The translations under genes were made by a program, and so were the position numbers. The notes under the pieces are model-generated. The model was not told the DNA's origin, ran no database searches, and saw only the letters and a list, made by a program, of their open reading frames with translations. A stretch of 64,000 nt of DNA from Planctomycetaceae bacterium (GTDB lineage Bacteria > Planctomycetota > Planctomycetia > Planctomycetales > Planctomycetaceae). Location of the stretch: positions 24,622 through 88,621 of the forward strand of contig JAKFUF010000080.1 of NCBI GenBank assembly GCA_021732845.1, read 5' to 3'. Within the stretch, counting starts at the first letter, position 1. Every line of letters starts with the position of its first letter. Shown here piece by piece: positions 25,265-34,369 of the stretch.

Positions 25265-25807
25265 TTATTTGAAGACGACTTTTGCGGTGGGATCTTCCTT
25301 GTAGGTGACTTCGTGACCAGGCTTCCATTCGCCGTTGACCAGGAGTTCCGTCGAAACGTGCAAGGTACCGTTTTCCAACAGCTCGCTCGTGCCTCGAACT
25401 TCCGTGGCTCCTCCCGCGCTGCCTGAGACAACTTCATGGGTGATCATTTTGCCGTCCTTGAAGGACATGGTGCCCACGGTCGTGAAGCCGGCGGTGGTAA
25501 AATAGTGGTACTCGACGGTCTTCTTCGCCTCATTCCACATGAAAATCGTTTCACCACCGTAGGCCCCGCCGTTCACCGAGTGCAGCACACGGACTGCCTT
25601 GCCGTTGAGTGCGCGCTCCCATCGCTTGATGTCCACGATCGGCCGTTCGGGGGTGCTGTTCTTGAAAGAACCGCTCCACGTCTTGTCGAGGAAGGGCCTC
25701 AGTGGCTCCAGTTGGGGTGCCAGCGCGGGCTTCTCGTCCGCGGCAGCCAGCGGCGACGCGGTGGCCAGGCAGACCAAAACCGCGAAACAACGACAGAACG
25801 CTTTCAT
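25265..25807 (-). CDS. secreted DUF1579/lipocalin-like protein
   Basis: 180 residues from ATG 25807. The signal peptide MKAFCRCFAVLVCLATASPL ends at AAA-D. The mature domain starts LEPLRPFLDKTWSG and runs through antiparallel-strand motifs: WERALNGKAVRVLHSVN, GETIFMWNEAKKTVEYHYF and FKDGKMITHEV. This resembles the small beta-barrel fold of DUF1579 and similar lipocalin-like families. The ligand is unknown. The frame is open further upstream to 25897, but the signal peptide marks the start. Confidence 0.75.
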   Translation of the reverse strand: MKAFCRCFAVLVCLATASPLAAADEKPALAPQLEPLRPFLDKTWSGSFKNSTPERPIVDIKRWERALNGKAVRVLHSVNGGAYGGETIFMWNEAKKTVEYHYFTTAGFTTVGTMSFKDGKMITHEVVSGSAGGATEVRGTSELLENGTLHVSTELLVNGEWKPGHEVTYKEDPTAKVVFK

Positions 25808-25897
25808 AGCATGACTCCGGAACGCGAGTTCCGCGTTCACAACCGCGAGGCAGGTTACAGCCGAAAGGATTGGAAAGGTACCGGCACAGTCTATCAC

Positions 25898-26281
25898 GCC
25901 TGTGAGCAGTCGTCAGCCACGGACGTGAACCTCATCCGTCCGGGCGCCGAGTTCAGGCCAGTGGCTCCCGAATTTCTCCGGAATATATATATTTTTTTTA
26001 ATCTATACTATAGAAAAACACTTCCACACTGTTAATATAAAGCTGATTAGCCGGCAGGGTGGCGAAGTCCGCGGCCGTGAAGATTTCTCCCGGAATCAGC
26101 AAAATCGCGGCAGAAAACCGACAACCGCTGCCGGCGAATGCAGGAAATCCATGGAAGAAACGTAGAAAATACCGGGAAATCGCAGGGATTTCATTGACAA
26201 TTGGATTTCGCCTGAGTTAGATACCAGCGCAACCTTCGCCAGGGATGGGTTCAGGAACACCAGACAACTTGGGAGATACAG
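25898..26281. other. AT-rich intergenic region upstream of the HU-like gene
   Basis: No gene is seen. A marked AT-rich block at about 25980-26045 contains a TATATAT run and a run of eight T, unlike the GC-rich surroundings. It lies between divergent genes and could be a UP-element, a bend or a protein-binding region. Confidence 0.55.
26194..26222 (+). promoter_or_regulatory. promoter of the HU-like gene
   Basis: A perfect -35, TTGACA (26194-26199), is followed after 17 bases by TTAGAT (26217-26222). Position is right for a short leader ending in TTGGGAGATACAG before the ATG at 26282. The -10 matches consensus only partly. Confidence 0.5.
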
Positions 26282-26596
26282 ATGGCTGAAGCGAAGCAGA
26301 AGGCCCCGTCAAAAACTGAAATCATCGCGGCCCTCTCCGAATCCACGGGAGTCGACAAGAAGATGGTCGGTTCCGTCCTCGATGGGCTCACGACCTTGGT
26401 CGCCAAGACGATCGGCAAGAAGGGGCCTGGCGTGTTCAAGCTGCCCGGCCTGCTCCAGATCAAGGTGGTGACGCGGAAAGCCACGCCTGCCAAGAAGAAT
26501 GTGATGATGATGGGCAAGCTGATGGACATCGCCGCCAAGCCAGCCTCGAAGAAGGTCAAGGTCGTGGTGCTGAAGTCGCTGAAGGAAATGGTGTAG
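26282..26596 (+). CDS. HU/IHF-like DNA-binding protein
   Basis: 104 residues, very basic. A Lys-rich N-terminal tail (MAEAKQKAPSKTEIIAALSE) leads into the HU helix pair (ESTGVDKKMVGSVLDGLTTL) and the beta-arm region (KGPGVFKLPGLLQIKVVTRK). The arm departs from the classical HU GRNPxTG sequence, and the C-terminus is KKVKVVVLKSLKEM. It is probably a nucleoid-binding protein, of interest in planctomycetes with condensed nucleoids. GGGAG precedes the start. A large hairpin lies 48 bases after the stop. Confidence 0.85.
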   Translation: MAEAKQKAPSKTEIIAALSESTGVDKKMVGSVLDGLTTLVAKTIGKKGPGVFKLPGLLQIKVVTRKATPAKKNVMMMGKLMDIAAKPASKKVKVVVLKSLKEMV

Positions 26597-26643
26597 AGAC
26601 CCGGTTGCCGCCGTGTTCTCATGCGTGGCAGGTTGAGGTGTGG

Positions 26644-26689
26644 CGCTGGAACTCTCCGCGGGAACTTGTTCCCGCGGTTCATTCCAGCG
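26644..26689. repeat. two-tier perfect hairpin downstream of the HU-like gene
   Basis: The outer arms CGCTGGAA (26644-26651) and TTCCAGCG (26682-26689) enclose 4-base internal loops. The inner arms are CCGCGGGAAC (26656-26665) and GTTCCCGCGG (26668-26677). No T-tract follows, so it may be a REP-like element or mRNA end structure rather than a simple terminator. Confidence 0.75.
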
Positions 26690-26816
26690 TGAACACACCG
26701 ATCTCTTTCGACCCTCTCGGCTGTCGGCTCCATGATGCGGGCCGCGCAAGTACTGCAATTGCGGGCACCCGATTGGCGCTGCAACTGACGCTCTCTGGCG
26801 CGTTGGACTGGGATGA

Positions 26817-28628
26817 ATGAGTTTCAACCTGTCGTCCCCGCGTCTTCACCAAGCCTATGAAGCCGCCCGAGCCGCATTGATGGCGGAGATGGGCGATGAC
26901 GGTCATTGGACCGGGGCTCTCTCCACCTCTGCCCTCTCCACGGCCACGGCCTGTCTGGCGTTGACCCTCGTCTCGCGATCTCGGCCCGACGCCAAGCTGC
27001 AGGCCCTCGTGCAGTCGGGACTGCGGTGGCTCGCCGAGCATCAAAACCCAGACGGCGGCTGGGGCGACACGACACTCAGCATCAGCAACATCTCCACGAC
27101 GATGCTGTGTCATGCGGTGTTCCATGGTGCCGATGCCATTCAGACGTACCCCGAGGTGGTGGCTCGAACCCAGGCCCATCTGGACAAGGCCGGAGGCGTG
27201 AAAGCGGTCAAGGCCCGCTATGGAAAGGACCACACCTTCTCCGTTCCGATCCTCACGCACACCGCCTTGGCGGGCTTGGTCGATTGGAAAACCATTCCAT
27301 CCCTCCCCTTCGAACTCGCCTGGATTCCGCACCAGTTCTACAAGTTCGTGCGGCTCCCGGTGGTGAGCTACGCCCTGCCGGCATTGATTGCCATTGGACA
27401 AGTGCGGCATCATTTCCGGCCCACGTGGTTTTGGCCGTGGCGGTGGCTCAGAAATCTGGCGATTCGACCGACCCTTCGTAAACTGACTTCAATTCAGCCG
27501 ACCAGCGGCGGATTTCTGGAAGCCACGCCGCTCACGGCGTTTGTCACAATGAGTCTGGCCGGCATGGGACGGGCAGAACACCCGGTGGCTCAAAAGGGTG
27601 TCGATTTTCTGGTCGACTCGGTGCGGCCCGACGGAAGCTGGCCCATCGACACCAACCTCGCCACGTGGGTGACCACGCTTTCCATCAACGCTCTGGGGCA
27701 GGATCTTCCCGAGGACCGGATCGAGCCTCTCAACCGGTGGCTCCTTGGGCAGCAGTACAAGGACGTCCACCCGTACACACAAGCCGCACCGGGTGCGTGG
27801 GCGTGGACGGACCTGAGCGGCGGTGTCCCCGATGCCGACGACACCCCCGGGGCGATTCTGGCGCTCTGCGAACTTGCGCGGCGAAGGCCATCGCCCCAGA
27901 ATGACATTCGCCCTGCGCTGCTGGCTGCCGTGGGCTGGCTCCTTGATCTGCAGAATGGAGATGGTGGGTGGCCCACATTCTGCCGGGGCTGGGGGACGCT
28001 GCCGTTCGATCGAAGTGCGGCTGACCTGACCGCGCATGTCTTGCGGGCGTTTCGGGCGGTCCGCGCCCATTTCCGGGAAACAGTCAGCGACAAACCGATC
28101 GACCCCAAGGTCCTGAACCGCATGGAGCAGGCAGAGGTTCGCGGCCGGCGGCATCTCGAACAGGTCCAGCGCAAGGATGGCTCGTGGCTGCCGTTGTGGT
28201 TCGGCAATCAGCACGCCCCCGACGACATCAACCCGGTCTACGGCACGGCGCGGGTACTGGCGGCGTATCGAGACTGCGGGTGGGAGCGCAGCCCGGCGGC
28301 ATACCGCGGGGAGACGTGGCTCATTCATGCCCAGAATGCCGATGGCGGCTGGGGTGGCGTGCGCGGCGTGCCGTCAACTGTTGAAGAAACCGCTCTGGCC
28401 GCGGAAATCCTGCTGGCCACGCCCACCGGTTTAACCGCTGCGACGCGCGGGATCGAATGGCTCGTGGAGCAGGTGGAACGGCAAACATTCCGGCAACCTT
28501 CGCCCATCGGCTTCTATTTTGCTAAGCTGTGGTACCATGAAAAGCTGTATCCGTTGATCTTCGCGACCGCGGCCCTGCGGAGGGCTGTGGAAGCGGGCAG
28601 TGTCGCCCACGGCGGGCGGGACGGTTGA
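26817..28628 (+). CDS. squalene-hopene-type class II terpene cyclase
   Basis: 603 residues. The protonating-acid motif DxDD is present as PDADDTPGA (D339-D342). Several QW repeats are visible: QNPDGGWGD (76-84), QNGDGGWP (379-386), [11 protein letters not shown] and [26 protein letters not shown] is also typical of squalene/oxidosqualene cyclases. The expected reaction is proton-initiated cyclisation of squalene or another polyprene at the membrane. Ordinary hopene cyclases have a similar length, so it appears complete. The next gene encodes a polyprenyl synthase fusion, pointing to a terpenoid pathway. No squalene synthase (HpnCDE) is in the window, so the actual substrate is open. Confidence 0.88.
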   Translation: MSFNLSSPRLHQAYEAARAALMAEMGDDGHWTGALSTSALSTATACLALTLVSRSRPDAKLQALVQSGLRWLAEHQNPDGGWGDTTLSISNISTTMLCHAVFHGADAIQTYPEVVARTQAHLDKAGGVKAVKARYGKDHTFSVPILTHTALAGLVDWKTIPSLPFELAWIPHQFYKFVRLPVVSYALPALIAIGQVRHHFRPTWFWPWRWLRNLAIRPTLRKLTSIQPTSGGFLEATPLTAFVTMSLAGMGRAEHPVAQKGVDFLVDSVRPDGSWPIDTNLATWVTTLSINALGQDLPEDRIEPLNRWLLGQQYKDVHPYTQAAPGAWAWTDLSGGVPDADDTPGAILALCELARRRPSPQNDIRPALLAAVGWLLDLQNGDGGWPTFCRGWGTLPFDRSAADLTAHVLRAFRAVRAHFRETVSDKPIDPKVLNRMEQAEVRGRRHLEQVQRKDGSWLPLWFGNQHAPDDINPVYGTARVLAAYRDCGWERSPAAYRGETWLIHAQNADGGWGGVRGVPSTVEETALAAEILLATPTGLTAATRGIEWLVEQVERQTFRQPSPIGFYFAKLWYHEKLYPLIFATAALRRAVEAGSVAHGGRDG

Positions 28629-28640
28629 GACGGATCGCCT

Positions 28641-28656
28641 GGAGGAGTGCATCTTG
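28641..28656 (+). promoter_or_regulatory. strong Shine-Dalgarno and TTG start for the DUF116-prenyl synthase
   Basis: GGAGGAG (28641-28647) precedes TTG (28654-28656) by six bases. It is far better than anything ahead of the in-frame GTG at 28600, so it decides the start. Confidence 0.6.
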
Positions 28657-30537
28657 ACGATCGGCACCAGTGACTTCCATCACGAGGACGACCTGCCAGC
28701 GACGGATGTCATGGAGAGAGATGCTCACCTGGAAGAAGACGATCCGCAGCCCAAGAAACGCGAAAAGGTCCGGCGCAGCACAAGCCACCTGAAGGCTGTT
28801 CCGGACACGCTGGCCGACCGTGAATTCATCAAGGCCGAGGCGGAAAAGTACGCGCGGTCGCTCGACCGCAGCCAGCCGTTCACCAAGGATCAGCTCGAAA
28901 CACACGGCCGCCGGCTGCTGCAGCAGTTGGACCAGCCGGAGAAGCTCCTCGGCTTCGCCATGGTGCTGATCGGTAATTTCTTTTGGAAGCAGCAGTTCCT
29001 CGCGATCCCCTTCCACCGGCGGATGCTGCTCCTGCCGCACTGCCTCAAGCACGCCGAAGGCTGCCCGGCCGACTACGACGAATTTGGCCTTGACTGCGAA
29101 AAGTGCGGGGCCTGCTCGATCGCCGACTACAAAGTGCGGGCCGAGCAACTCGGCTACAAGGTGCTGGTCGCCGAGGGTTCGCCGATTGTTCTCAAGATCA
29201 TCGTCTCCGGCCACATCGACGGCATCCTCGGCGTTGCCTGCCTGAATGTGCTCGAGAAGGCGATCGACAAGATTCTGATTGCCGGTGTGCCCTCGTATGC
29301 CATCCCGCTGCACTCGGGTGACTGCAAGAACACCACGCTGGATGAGCCGTGGGTTTGGGATGTGCTCGAAAAATACGAAGAGCTGCCCGCCCAGCCCACG
29401 ACCAGCTACGTCCCCCTGATGCGGGCCTCGAACGAGATGTTCGAGAAACATTTTGCGCGGCTCTTGCCACGCATCCGCAGCAAAGGCGACGACTCAGACC
29501 TCAAGTCGCCTCTCGCCGCCACCGAAGCCATTGCCTACGACTGGCTCGCCAACGGTGGCAAGCGGTTCCGCCCGTTCATCACGCTGGCCGCCTACGATGC
29601 CGCCACGGGCGGCGCGGCTGTGTCTGCGGGAGCCGGCAAGACCGTCCCGGAATTCCCTGATGCCGTTTGCCGGGTGGCGATGGCGATCGAAGCCTTTCAC
29701 AAGGCTTCGCTGGTCCATGACGACATCGAAGACGATGACCAGTACCGTTATGGGCGCGAGACACTGCACCGCCGTCACGACCTCGGCACCGCCATCAATG
29801 TCGGCGACCATTTGATCGGCCTGGGCTATCGCCTCGTGAGCGCCGGACGCAAGGATGTGGGGGCGGAAGTTGCCGCCGACATCACCGACCGGATGGCCGC
29901 CGCCCACATCAAGCTGTGCGATGGCCAAGGAGCCGAGATGCAATGGCAGCGGTCGCCCAGTCCGCTTAAGCCACTGGATGCCCTGCAGATTTACGCCCTC
30001 AAGACTTCTCCCGCCTTTGAAGCCGCCCTCTATGCCGGGCTGCGGCTCGCCGGGGCGGTGGATCAATACGAAGAACTGATCCCCCAGTTCTGCCGCCACC
30101 TGGGCGTGGGGTTCCAGGTACTGAACGACCTCAACGACTGGCGCGGCGACGACCACAACAAGCTGGTGGCTGGGCAGGATGCGGAAGCCCTGCGTCCGAC
30201 ATTGCTGCTAGCCCTCGCCTTCGACACCGCCAACCCTGCCCAGCGGCTGGAACTGGAAGAAATTCTTCGCGGCGAAGGCAATCCCGCCATGCGCTCGGGC
30301 CGATTGCGGCGGATCTTTGACGCCTGCCGTGTGTTCGACACCGCGCAAAGTCTCGTCGACAAATCACGGGCGCGGTCTGAAGCCCTCGCGGACGATGTGA
30401 AGTCGGAGCCTGTGCGGCAACTGCTGTACTTCCTCGTCGACATGGTCCTCGCCGACTCGACGCCGGAGATGCCGCCGGCGGCGAAGGCGCTGGTATCGCT
30501 GCCGGTTGTCGCTCTGCCGGTTGTGGCGGCAACGTGA
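28654..30537 (+). CDS. DUF116 - polyprenyl diphosphate synthase fusion
   Basis: 627 residues from TTG at 28654. That start has a near-perfect GGAGGAG six bases ahead; the frame is open back to a GTG at 28600, inside the cyclase gene. An acidic N-terminus is followed by a DUF116-like part with a cysteine cluster, [13 protein letters not shown] then DCEKCGACS, suggesting a metal or Fe-S site. From about residue 295 there is a trans-isoprenyl synthase: GGKRFRPF, first Asp-rich motif [15 protein letters not shown], and second motif region [11 protein letters not shown] (first Asp replaced by Asn). It presumably condenses IPP units into a prenyl diphosphate. It lies 25 bases after the cyclase and is likely co-translated. 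Confidence 0.85.
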   Translation: MTIGTSDFHHEDDLPATDVMERDAHLEEDDPQPKKREKVRRSTSHLKAVPDTLADREFIKAEAEKYARSLDRSQPFTKDQLETHGRRLLQQLDQPEKLLGFAMVLIGNFFWKQQFLAIPFHRRMLLLPHCLKHAEGCPADYDEFGLDCEKCGACSIADYKVRAEQLGYKVLVAEGSPIVLKIIVSGHIDGILGVACLNVLEKAIDKILIAGVPSYAIPLHSGDCKNTTLDEPWVWDVLEKYEELPAQPTTSYVPLMRASNEMFEKHFARLLPRIRSKGDDSDLKSPLAATEAIAYDWLANGGKRFRPFITLAAYDAATGGAAVSAGAGKTVPEFPDAVCRVAMAIEAFHKASLVHDDIEDDDQYRYGRETLHRRHDLGTAINVGDHLIGLGYRLVSAGRKDVGAEVAADITDRMAAAHIKLCDGQGAEMQWQRSPSPLKPLDALQIYALKTSPAFEAALYAGLRLAGAVDQYEELIPQFCRHLGVGFQVLNDLNDWRGDDHNKLVAGQDAEALRPTLLLALAFDTANPAQRLELEEILRGEGNPAMRSGRLRRIFDACRVFDTAQSLVDKSRARSEALADDVKSEPVRQLLYFLVDMVLADSTPEMPPAAKALVSLPVVALPVVAAT

Positions 30538-30627
30538 GGGATTTGCGGCGCGACGATTCTTCCCCTTCAACGCCCGCCACTAGACTGGATCGACGACAAT
30601 TTCGCGATTGCGTGCGCTCTCACGCAA

Positions 30628-31683
30628 TCACGAACGGATTTTGTCGGCCAGCAACCTGCCCAAGGCGGGCGCGAGCAGAAATTCGTCTTCAGCACCACAA
30701 TGTGACAGCCACGCGTTGATCGCATCAGGCATCAGGGACGGCAGGGTTGAGACGCTCTCCGCGACTGACCAGATTCGAGTCCATTCCACGGATCCCAGTT
30801 CTGCAAAAACTCCCGCAGGGATCCGTGGCGGTTGGTCAATGGGCATTGAAGTGACCAGGTCGCCGGACCGCAATTGCACCAGCGGATAATCTGCGAGCAG
30901 TCCAACCTTGAGCAGGGGCGGCTGCGGTGATGTCGCGAATCCCACCGATGTGCCAGTCACTGGTGGGGGATGCATTCCCAACTTCAAGAGGGATGATGCG
31001 TGGGTCGTCACCGCGAGCGAGTGGAATGTCAGTTCGCCGACGGAAGTCGTGGCTCCCACAATCCGGTCCCCGTGATGAACCGCGGTGAAAGATACGCCGG
31101 AGGCGAGTTTCACGCCACGTTTGCGGCAGGCACGCACCAGCGAAACGGCGGATTTCACCGGATGACCTTGAGCCTCGGAGGGAAAATGCAGTCCACCCCG
31201 CGACGCCCAGTCGGTCGTCACCCGAGGCTCAAGCTGCGCAATCTGCTCGGCATCGACAGCAGTTACAGAACAACCCAGGTCCAGCGCGCGGTTCGCCCGC
31301 TCTGCTGCCGTTTCGTCCCGGGCGAGCGGGGACAACTCCAGCAAGCCGTTCACGCGCCAGTCAAAGGAGAACTCGGGCCGTACGGCAAACTTCGCCCACT
31401 GGTCGCGCCCCTGCTGAGCGAGTTCATGCAGTTCCACGTCTGGACACCGCAGAGCGAACGCACTGGGCCACAAGGCACCCGTCCCGTGCTCGCTGCCAGC
31501 CCCCAGCCGTGGCTCCTCCGCAATGACTTGGACAGTGACTTTGCGCTCAGCGAGGAAATACGCCGTCACCAATCCCAGCAAACCGCCGCCGACGACCAAA
31601 ACCTCGCAGTTGGAGGCGAGAACATCGGAATGATTGAGAACGCGCCGATCGTCTGGAGAGAGGGTTTCCAGCCAGGGAGACAT
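30628..31683 (-). CDS. FAD-dependent oxidoreductase (DAO family)
   Basis: 351 residues from ATG 31683. The dinucleotide-binding fold is near the N-terminus: CEVLVVGGGLLGLVTAYFLAERK (GxGxxG-like as GGGLLG), with the acidic end of strand 2 at QVIAEEP. The rest has the D-amino-acid-oxidase pattern, with AVTTHASSLL late in the fold and LLAPALGRLLADKI at the C-terminus where FAD is contacted again. The amine or amino-acid substrate cannot be predicted. Upstream lies a CCAATG-family inverted repeat, and the frame open through it to 31746 is not likely to be translated. It is convergent with the prenyl synthase. Confidence 0.82.
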   Translation of the reverse strand: MSPWLETLSPDDRRVLNHSDVLASNCEVLVVGGGLLGLVTAYFLAERKVTVQVIAEEPRLGAGSEHGTGALWPSAFALRCPDVELHELAQQGRDQWAKFAVRPEFSFDWRVNGLLELSPLARDETAAERANRALDLGCSVTAVDAEQIAQLEPRVTTDWASRGGLHFPSEAQGHPVKSAVSLVRACRKRGVKLASGVSFTAVHHGDRIVGATTSVGELTFHSLAVTTHASSLLKLGMHPPPVTGTSVGFATSPQPPLLKVGLLADYPLVQLRSGDLVTSMPIDQPPRIPAGVFAELGSVEWTRIWSVAESVSTLPSLMPDAINAWLSHCGAEDEFLLAPALGRLLADKIRS

Positions 31684-31695
31684 AAGGGGGATTGA

Positions 31696-31767
31696 CCCAA
31701 TGACCAATGAAACAATGCCCAATGGAGTTAGACCCATGAGCACCAATTGGGCATTGGGACATTGGGG
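31696..31767. repeat. inverted repeat of the CCAATGACCAATG family, copy 2
   Basis: The arm at 31696-31725 (CCCAATGACCAATGAAACAA and on) pairs with 31743-31767 (contains CCAATTGGGCATTGGG). It is the same family as 23095-23203. It sits between the FAD oxidoreductase start and the molybdenum-subunit stop. Confidence 0.72.
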
Positions 31768-31776
31768 CTTCGTTTT

Positions 31777-34059
31777 TCAGTGTTTCCCGTTTGAGGCAGC
31801 GGCCTTGGCGAGGATCGCCTTCAGCACTGCCGGCGGTGACATCGGCAGCGTCTGCATGCGGACGCCCGTGGCGTGGTAAATGGCATTGGCCAGCGCGGCC
31901 GGAGGCGGAACGATCGGGACTTCACCAACGCCGCGAACACCAAAGGGATGGCCGGGGTTCGGGACTTCCACGATGATCGTGTCGAGCAGGGGCAGGTCGT
32001 AGCTCGTGGGCATGCGGTAGTCGAGGAAGCTGGCGTTGCGCATCGTGCCGCTGGCGTCGTAGAAGTATTCTTCGTTGAGCGCCCAGCCGATCCCCTGAGC
32101 CACGCCGCCCTGCATCTGGCCTTCGACATAAGCCGGGTGAATGGCCGTTCCAACATCTTGAACGAGTGTTGAGCGGAGGACCGTCACTTTGCCCGTGTCG
32201 ACATCGACTTCCACGTCGACGACATGCGTGGCAAAGGCGCCGCCACAGCCATGCGGGTCGACCGCCGCGTAGGCCACAATCGCTTCGCCGGTTTTGGTGA
32301 TCTGAGCCGCCAGTTCCTTGAATGTGAATTGCTTGCCCGCCGGACCAACGATCGTGCCCTCCTGGTAGCTCACGGTGGCGGGTTCGACTTCCCAGATCTT
32401 CGCGGCCCGCAGGCAGCATTGGCGCTGAATCTCGAGGCCGACCTGGTAGGCCGCATGGCCCGTGGCAAACGTCACCCGGCTCCCGCCCGTGACGTCGGTG
32501 TAGCCAATGCTGTCGGTGTCCACCACCCGTGGCACAATCTGTTCGGCGGGGATGCCGAGAGTTTCCGCCAGTTGCATGGCGAGCCCGGCCCGGCTGCCAC
32601 CAATGTCCGTCGAGCCTTCCAGCAGGACCACGCTGCCATCGGGATTGACCGTGGCCGATGCGGCCGATTTCAGCCCGGCGTTGAACCAGAATCCGGTGGC
32701 CACGCCGCGGCCCTGGTGCTTGCCCGTCAGCGGAGTCTTCCAGTGTTCGCTGTTCTTCGCGGCGTCCAGCGTTTCGATCATCCCAATCCGCGGATAGACC
32801 GGCCCGTCGACGCGCCGCGAGCCCTCCTTCACGGCATTTTTGAGACGAAATTCCAGCGGATCGAGTTTCAGCTTCTCGCACAGCTCATCGACAAGCGTCT
32901 CCACGGCGAACGCCGCCTGCGTGGCACCCGGAGCGCGGTAGGCTGAAGTCTGTGGTCTGTTGACACAGACATCGAAGCCGTCAACTTTGGCGTTGGGGAT
33001 CTCGTAGCACGAGAACACGCACATTGCCGCCGCACCGACGGGTGAACCCGGGTAACCACCGGCTTCGAAGGCAATGTAGGCCTCGCCGGCAACGAGCTTG
33101 CCGCTGGCGTCGACACCCAGTTTGATCTTCATGTAGGAACCGGGCGTCGGACCGGTCGACTCGAACACATCGGCGCGGCTCATCACCAGTTGCACGGGCA
33201 GGCCGCTCTTGCGGGAGAGCGCCGCGGCCACGGGTTCGAGGTAGACCCGAATCTTGCCGCCGAAGCCGCCGCCGATCTCCATCGGCACCACTTTGACCTT
33301 CGAAATGGCCACATCCAGCAGCTCGGCCACCTGCTGCCGCGTCGTGAAGATCCCCTGCGTGCTTGTCCACACCGTGATGTGGCCATCGGCCGTGTACAGC
33401 GCCGTGGCATTGTGTGGCTCGATGTAACCCTGATGCACGGTGGCCGTCGTGAACTCCCGCTCCACGATGTGGGCGGCGTTTTTAAAGCCGGCTTCCAGAT
33501 CACCCTGCTCAAAACGGAAGTGCCGCGCCACATTGCTCGCCGTCGTCGACTTTGTCCCCAACTCGTCGGTGAAAACATCGTCATGCAGCAATGGGGCACC
33601 CGGCTTCATTGCCTCCCGGATGTCCATCACGGGCGGCAGGAGTTCGTACTCCACCTTGATCAGCGCCGCCGCTTCTTCCGCGATGTGGATGGAATCAGCG
33701 GCGACGGCCGCGATGGGGTGCCCGCGGTACAGGACCTTGTCACCCGCCAGACAGTTGTTGCTCAGGTGCTTCAGGTTGACCGCACCTTCGCCCAGTTCCA
33801 GAATCGTGTTGCCCGGCTCCCGCAAGTCCTTGTGCGTCACCACGGCCCGGACACCTGGCAGCTTTGCCGCCGCGGACGTGTCGACGGATTTGAGCTTCGC
33901 ATGCGCGTGCGGACTGCGGACCAGCACTCCGTAGATCATCCCCGTGGGGTGAATGTCAGACCCATACTTCGCCCGGCCGGTGACCTTGTCGACGCCATCA
34001 TGCCGGATCGGCCGGGTGCCGATGACTTTGTACTTCGGGTTCTCGGTGGTGCTGGCCAT
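31777..34059 (-). CDS. molybdenum hydroxylase large subunit (xanthine dehydrogenase/aldehyde oxidase family)
   Basis: 760 residues from ATG 34059, which has GGGGGA ahead. It binds the Mo-molybdopterin cytosine dinucleotide cofactor. Family features: RHDGVDKVTGRAKYGSDI at the N-terminus, PMEIGGGFGGKI, SAYRAPGATQAAFAVE in the active-site loop, GSTDIGGSRAGLAMQLAE, and near the end GVRGVGEVPIVPPPAALANA with the catalytic Glu. The active-site loop reads AYRAPGA, not the AYRCSFR of form I CO dehydrogenase, so a CO oxidiser is unlikely. The substrate may be an aldehyde, purine or aromatic. It is downstream of its Fe-S and FAD partners but separated from them by an inverted-repeat spacer. Confidence 0.92.
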   Translation of the reverse strand: MASTTENPKYKVIGTRPIRHDGVDKVTGRAKYGSDIHPTGMIYGVLVRSPHAHAKLKSVDTSAAAKLPGVRAVVTHKDLREPGNTILELGEGAVNLKHLSNNCLAGDKVLYRGHPIAAVAADSIHIAEEAAALIKVEYELLPPVMDIREAMKPGAPLLHDDVFTDELGTKSTTASNVARHFRFEQGDLEAGFKNAAHIVEREFTTATVHQGYIEPHNATALYTADGHITVWTSTQGIFTTRQQVAELLDVAISKVKVVPMEIGGGFGGKIRVYLEPVAAALSRKSGLPVQLVMSRADVFESTGPTPGSYMKIKLGVDASGKLVAGEAYIAFEAGGYPGSPVGAAAMCVFSCYEIPNAKVDGFDVCVNRPQTSAYRAPGATQAAFAVETLVDELCEKLKLDPLEFRLKNAVKEGSRRVDGPVYPRIGMIETLDAAKNSEHWKTPLTGKHQGRGVATGFWFNAGLKSAASATVNPDGSVVLLEGSTDIGGSRAGLAMQLAETLGIPAEQIVPRVVDTDSIGYTDVTGGSRVTFATGHAAYQVGLEIQRQCCLRAAKIWEVEPATVSYQEGTIVGPAGKQFTFKELAAQITKTGEAIVAYAAVDPHGCGGAFATHVVDVEVDVDTGKVTVLRSTLVQDVGTAIHPAYVEGQMQGGVAQGIGWALNEEYFYDASGTMRNASFLDYRMPTSYDLPLLDTIIVEVPNPGHPFGVRGVGEVPIVPPPAALANAIYHATGVRMQTLPMSPPAVLKAILAKAAASNGKH

Positions 34060-34369
34060 GGTGTCCCCCGTCTTGTTTCGTATGACAGCGTGCGATGGCA
34101 CGGCAGGTTTGCGGCGAAAACCTTCTTTCACCTGGCAGGTTGATGGGTCCGTGCCGGGTGAGTTGTACTCAAAATAATTTCAAATTTCAGATTTCAAATT
34201 TCACAGTCTGTACAGCAGCTTCGAACTGTCGGCTTCGCTTCAGCAGCCAGAAACGTAACGCTCGCCCCGCAGGCTGAGCATTAAGAAAAGCATTTTACTG
34301 TGAAGTTTGAAATCTGAAATCTGAAATTCGTCACTTACGGCTCGCTGATGTTGAACGATTCCCCGTTGC
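34060..34369. other. spacer within the molybdenum hydroxylase gene set
   Basis: About 310 bases separating the 2Fe-2S and large subunit genes, which are usually abutting. It contains the inverted repeat at 34184-34320 and nothing else recognisable. Confidence 0.55.
34184..34320. repeat. inverted repeat, ATTTCAGATTTCAAA family
   Basis: 23-base arms at 34184-34206 and 34298-34320 pair with one mismatch (ATTTCAGATTTCAAATTTCA / TGAAGTTTGAAATCTGAAAT). The AT-rich arms enclose ~90 GC-richer bases, a MITE-like layout. A single related motif is at about 2080-2100. Confidence 0.72.
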
